The notes beneath the pieces are model-generated. The model was given only the letters and a program-made list of their open reading frames with translations, ran no database searches and was not told where the DNA came from. Of a stretch of DNA of 12,638 bases, positions 10,301-12,638 are shown in pieces. The stretch is from Chloroflexota bacterium (GTDB taxonomy: Bacteria; Chloroflexota; Dormibacteria; Aeolococcales; Aeolococcaceae): positions 14,514 to 27,151 of the forward strand of contig DNAU01000032.1 in the NCBI GenBank assembly GCA_003491925.1. The letters run 5' to 3'. Each line of letters begins with the position of its first letter. Position 1 is the stretch's first letter. The position numbers and the translations under genes were made by a program.

Positions 10301-11463
10301 TCCAGCACACTCAGGAGCAGGAGACACGGAGGTTAGAGCAGCGTCGGGACAAGGGGCAGCGGACAACGGACCGCTCGCTCAGCGATGCGGCCGCCGACTT
10401 CATGGCGGAGCTGAAACGGTCCGGCGTGGCGGCGCGGACCGTCAAGGGCACCCAGGAGGATCTCTGGTATTTCATCGAGTTCTGCGGGGCGGACATCCCG
10501 ATCCGCGAGCTGCGGAGCGACACGCCGGCCAAGTGGCTGCAATGGCTCCGCGACACGCCGCAACGGCGGCGGCGGCCGTGGTCGCTGCCCCGCCAGATCA
10601 CGCCGGGCACCGTCTCGGGCTTCTTCGCCTGGCCGCCGAAACGGGCGGCCGCCGGCCAACCGCGGAGCGAGCAGACGATCGGCCGCTTCTGGTCGAGCCT
10701 GCGGCCCTTCTTCGATTACCTCGGGCTGCCGACGAAGCTGCACCGCGACGACCGGCCCAACATGGCCCTGCCGCCGCCCCTGGTGCCGCGGCGGTCGGAC
10801 GTCCGCGAGTGGTGGCACGAGTACCTCTCGCTCGATCGACTGGCGGCCCCGCGGATCGTCTTGATGCAGGCCGCCTGCCTGCTGACCGGCATGCGGATCG
10901 GCGAGCTCCTGGGGGCGCGGATGGAATACGTCGAGGGCCACTGGCTCCTCCTGCCGGACACGAAGACCCACAAGCCGCGGATCCTGTACGTGAGCAGCCA
11001 GGCCCTGGCCTGTCTGAAATCGCTCCGCGAACGGTGGAGCGAGCGGTTCCTGTTCCCCGAGATGCAATCGCCGGGAAGCGCCCGGCTGGCCGGCTGGGAC
11101 AACAGCGAATCGAACTGGCAGAATTGCACGCGGCACTGCCGGCGGCCGCTCGCGGCGACGACGGTGCCCTACAAGCCGCACCAGGCCCTGCGGCAGGTCT
11201 GCTCGACCTGGCTCTACCGCCGCGATCCGGTGGCCGAGTCGGCGCAACTGGGGCACGGCGGCGGGGTGGTGTTCGCGCACTACCTCGATACGCTCCGCCG
11301 CCTGCCGCGGCTGCTGGAGAAATTCCGGCTGCCGGACCTGGCCTGCGGCTGCGGGCGGGAGTGGACCTGGCCGGAGCCGATCACTGCCGACCGGCAGCTC
11401 CCCAAGCGGCTTTATGCGGAGTTCCGCAAGATCGTCGGGCAGAGCCGGCGGCGGCGGAAGTGA
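10297..11463 (+). CDS. Tyrosine recombinase / phage-type integrase
   Basis: ATG 10297 has GGAG 8-10 nt upstream, giving 388 residues. The N-terminal region (about 25-160) looks like a SAM-like core-binding domain (DAAADFMAELKRSGVAARTVKGTQEDLWYFIEFCG). The catalytic domain shows Arg I at R200 (LLTGMRIGELLGA), Lys at K223 or K226 (DTKTHKPRILYV), H295 and R299 (PHQALRQVCSTWL), H320 (QLGHGGG) and nucleophile Y329 (AHYLD). The H to R spacing is one residue longer than the usual HXXR. The family cuts and rejoins DNA through a 3'-phosphotyrosine. Residues near 10345-10376 are encoded by a GGACAAC-type heptamer tract (DKGQRTTDRS). A C-G-C-G-R segment follows the active site. It probably integrates and excises this element. 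Confidence 0.88.
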   Translation: MIQHTQEQETRRLEQRRDKGQRTTDRSLSDAAADFMAELKRSGVAARTVKGTQEDLWYFIEFCGADIPIRELRSDTPAKWLQWLRDTPQRRRRPWSLPRQITPGTVSGFFAWPPKRAAAGQPRSEQTIGRFWSSLRPFFDYLGLPTKLHRDDRPNMALPPPLVPRRSDVREWWHEYLSLDRLAAPRIVLMQAACLLTGMRIGELLGARMEYVEGHWLLLPDTKTHKPRILYVSSQALACLKSLRERWSERFLFPEMQSPGSARLAGWDNSESNWQNCTRHCRRPLAATTVPYKPHQALRQVCSTWLYRRDPVAESAQLGHGGGVVFAHYLDTLRRLPRLLEKFRLPDLACGCGREWTWPEPITADRQLPKRLYAEFRKIVGQSRRRRK

Positions 11464-11480
11464 GCGCAAGCGAATCGAAG

Positions 11481-11505
11481 CCCCCCGATTGCATCGGGGG
11501 GTTTT
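11481..11505 (+). terminator. Intrinsic terminator after the integrase
   Basis: CCCCCCGAT-TGC-ATCGGGGGG (9-bp perfect stem) is followed by TTTT, 18 nt after the integrase stop. Confidence 0.9.
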
Positions 11506-11536
11506 CATAGGACAGGACCAGGATCGCGAGGAACGC

Positions 11537-12638
11537 ATGATGCGAACGCACAAGGATGCGCAGCCTCCGGAGCTGCTGGAGATCGCCGAGCTCCGCGGCG
11601 AGGACCGTTTGGACATCGCGATCAAGCTGGCCGGCCTGGTCGGGGCGCGGCGGACCTACCGCAGGCTCCTGACCTGGTTCATGGAGCATGAGGATCCCGG
11701 CGGCCGCCCGATCGCCTTTGACGCCGCCAAGATCGGCGAGTACTACCTGGGCGTCGGGAAACGCTGCGTCCAGTACGGCGGCTGGTTCTGGCGTGATCTG
11801 GGGATGCTGAAATTCACGGAGCGGCGCGATCATCGCGGCTCGCTCCAGTTTCCGCTCGTGCAGTTGCAGTGGCACGCCATCCTCGCGCGGCTGGGAGTCG
11901 ACTATCCGGGCGCCGTCCCGGAAGTCCCCGGCGCGGGGGCGGTGGGGGGGACGGCGCGGCCGGGGTGCGACTTGCAGGCCGCGCCGTTTTCCCCCGTCCA
12001 TCCTTCCGGGGGCCCTAGCGAACCGTTCGCTACCCCTAGCGAACAAAAGCATCCCGAAAACGGGGGTCCTAGCGAACGGTTCGCTAGGGTCGCCCCTTCG
12101 GACGGGGGCCCTAGCGAACGGCGATACGTCCATGGAGCGCCGGCAGGTTCCATGGATCGCGCGCTCGCATGCGCGCACGGTCTTCTGTCGTCTTACAGTA
12201 CTGTCGTCGTCGTCGACAGTAGTGGGCAAAAAATCGAAGCGACGTGGGAGCGGATCGAGACGGTCGCGCGAGAAGCCGCCGCCTCGGTCCTGCCGGCCAC
12301 GCCGTGGGATCGGATGAGCCACGAGAGCCGCCGGCGGTTCTGGGCCGCGGCGATCCTGGCCGTGTTGCTCTTCGGTCGCGAGTGGATCGGGCGGGCGAAT
12401 GCCGCGATCCGCCTCGCGCGGAAGGAGGGCCGCAGTCGCAGGCCGCTGGGCCTGTGGTTCGCCATGCTCCGCGAGGAGCTTTTCAAATGGTGCCGGATCG
12501 GCGGCGGGGCGGGAGACATCACGCCCGGCTGGTTCGGAGCAGTCATGGCGCCGGCCGAGGAGGCCGCGCAATTCCACGCCCCGCTGCCTCCTCCGCCGGC
12601 GGCACCGCCGGAAAGGCCGGCAGCGCCCGGGCCGGCGG
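11537..12638 (+). CDS. Replication-initiator-like winged-helix protein, iterons inside gene (partial)
   Basis: ATG 11537 or ATG 11540 (in tandem), with GAGGAA just upstream; the latter has better spacing. The frame stays open to the window end (at least 367 codons), so the 3' end is missing. Residues 1-115 or so are a soluble helical/winged-helix-like region (LLEIAELRGEDRLDIAIKLAG, RPIAFDAAKIGEYYLGVGKRC, GWFWRDLGMLKFTERRD). A low-complexity linker (about 125-235) follows; within it about 160-195 are repeated PSE(P/R)FA words whose DNA forms iterons. Then come a helical domain (WDRMSHESRRRFWAAAILAVLLFG, RPLGLWFAMLREELFKWC) and a Pro/Ala tail. The layout of DNA-binding domain, iteron-coding linker and partner domain resembles lambda O. 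Family assignment is inference. Confidence 0.65.
   Translation, partial: MMRTHKDAQPPELLEIAELRGEDRLDIAIKLAGLVGARRTYRRLLTWFMEHEDPGGRPIAFDAAKIGEYYLGVGKRCVQYGGWFWRDLGMLKFTERRDHRGSLQFPLVQLQWHAILARLGVDYPGAVPEVPGAGAVGGTARPGCDLQAAPFSPVHPSGGPSEPFATPSEQKHPENGGPSERFARVAPSDGGPSERRYVHGAPAGSMDRALACAHGLLSSYSTVVVVDSSGQKIEATWERIETVAREAAASVLPATPWDRMSHESRRRFWAAAILAVLLFGREWIGRANAAIRLARKEGRSRRPLGLWFAMLREELFKWCRIGGGAGDITPGWFGAVMAPAEEAAQFHAPLPPPPAAPPERPAAPGPA
12014..12119 (+). repeat. Iterons CCTAGCGAAC: four direct copies, two palindromic
   Basis: Copies of CCTAGCGAAC lie at 12014, 12035, 12068 and 12110, spaced 21, 33 and 42 nt (close to whole helical turns and in codon phase). The copy at 12068 forms a perfect 10-bp-arm palindrome with GTTCGCTAGG (12079-12088), and the copy at 12014 a near-perfect one with GTTCGCTA (12025-12032). 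Three copies follow a run of Gs (GGGGGY). This is a candidate replication origin or protein-binding array. Confidence 0.8.
12129..12221. repeat. Cluster of palindromes next to the iterons
   Basis: TCCATGGA occurs at 12129-12136 and 12149-12156. ACAGTACTGT (12195-12204) is a perfect palindrome. TACTGTCG (12199-12206) pairs with CGACAGTA (12214-12221) across TCGTCGT. An A6 run follows at 12228-12233. All lie within the coding frame. Confidence 0.75.

Noticed and set aside
10092..11510. Plus-strand 472-codon frame over the integrase
   Set aside because: Its Ala/Arg/Gly-rich translation is the out-of-frame shadow of the integrase, which shows catalytic motifs and better codon bias.
10333..11625. 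Minus-strand 430-codon frame over the integrase
   Set aside because: It is an antisense shadow of high-GC coding DNA, with no motifs, and it crosses a terminator.
11381..12577. Minus-strand 398-codon frame at the right end
   Set aside because: It is low-complexity Arg/Pro/Ala sequence opposite a plus-strand frame that has sensible domains and runs open to the edge.

Overview
The window is GC-rich DNA (my estimate is about two thirds G+C, with strong G/C bias at third codon positions). It looks like part of a temperate phage, prophage or phage-plasmid in a bacterium that is probably a planctomycete. The lineage call is an inference: it rests on the codon use, the many short hypothetical genes, the frequent starts without a Shine-Dalgarno sequence, and the dispersed heptanucleotide repeats. 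Nothing here fixes the host by itself. The mobile character is better supported, by a phage tail-collar protein, a tyrosine recombinase, a small XRE/Cro-CI-type repressor with its own promoter, a replication-initiator-like gene that carries iterons, and a 3'-half tRNA remnant.

Layout. (1) 1-2687, plus strand: two virion-type genes, the second ending in a tail-collar domain. (2) 5623-2772, minus strand: an operon from a sigma70-like promoter at 5623-5596. It holds eight small genes: a frame-switched CGH-motif protein, two unknown small proteins, a 148-aa unknown, a DnaJ-type zinc-finger protein without J domain, a Cys-rich acidic protein, and two overlapping membrane proteins. It converges on the tail genes. 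(3) 5520-6800: mostly non-coding and repeat-rich, with the tRNA 3'-half, one 78-aa minus gene, a minus-strand terminator, and a pair of hairpins bracketed by an exact 35-bp direct repeat. (4) 6814-7606: two tiny convergent membrane proteins, then the repressor with a near-consensus promoter and a perfect terminator. A second, fully consensus promoter overlaps the repressor stop codon and abuts that terminator. (5) 7750-10125, plus strand: a csrA gene with a structured leader, followed by five tightly packed unknown genes, two of them with zinc-finger-like cysteine pairs. (6) 10171-11505: a strong stem-loop, a possible 24-aa leader ORF, the integrase and its terminator. (7) 11537-end: a large open gene, N-terminal winged-helix-like, with palindromic iterons inside its coding sequence, the layout of lambda gene O.

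The most unusual property is a set of 7-nt tandem repeats in at least four flavours (units GGGGATT, GGTCAGT/GGGCAGT, AGGTGTC, GGACAAC), found in at least 17 tracts on both strands. They lie between genes, right up against start codons that lack a Shine-Dalgarno sequence, and in frame inside genes, where they supply C-termini and even a stop codon. They resemble in kind the heptanucleotide STRR repeats of cyanobacteria. The second notable theme is a possible CsrA circuit: csrA has GGA-containing hairpins in its own leader, and a nearby candidate RNA presents an AGGATGT motif in a hairpin loop.
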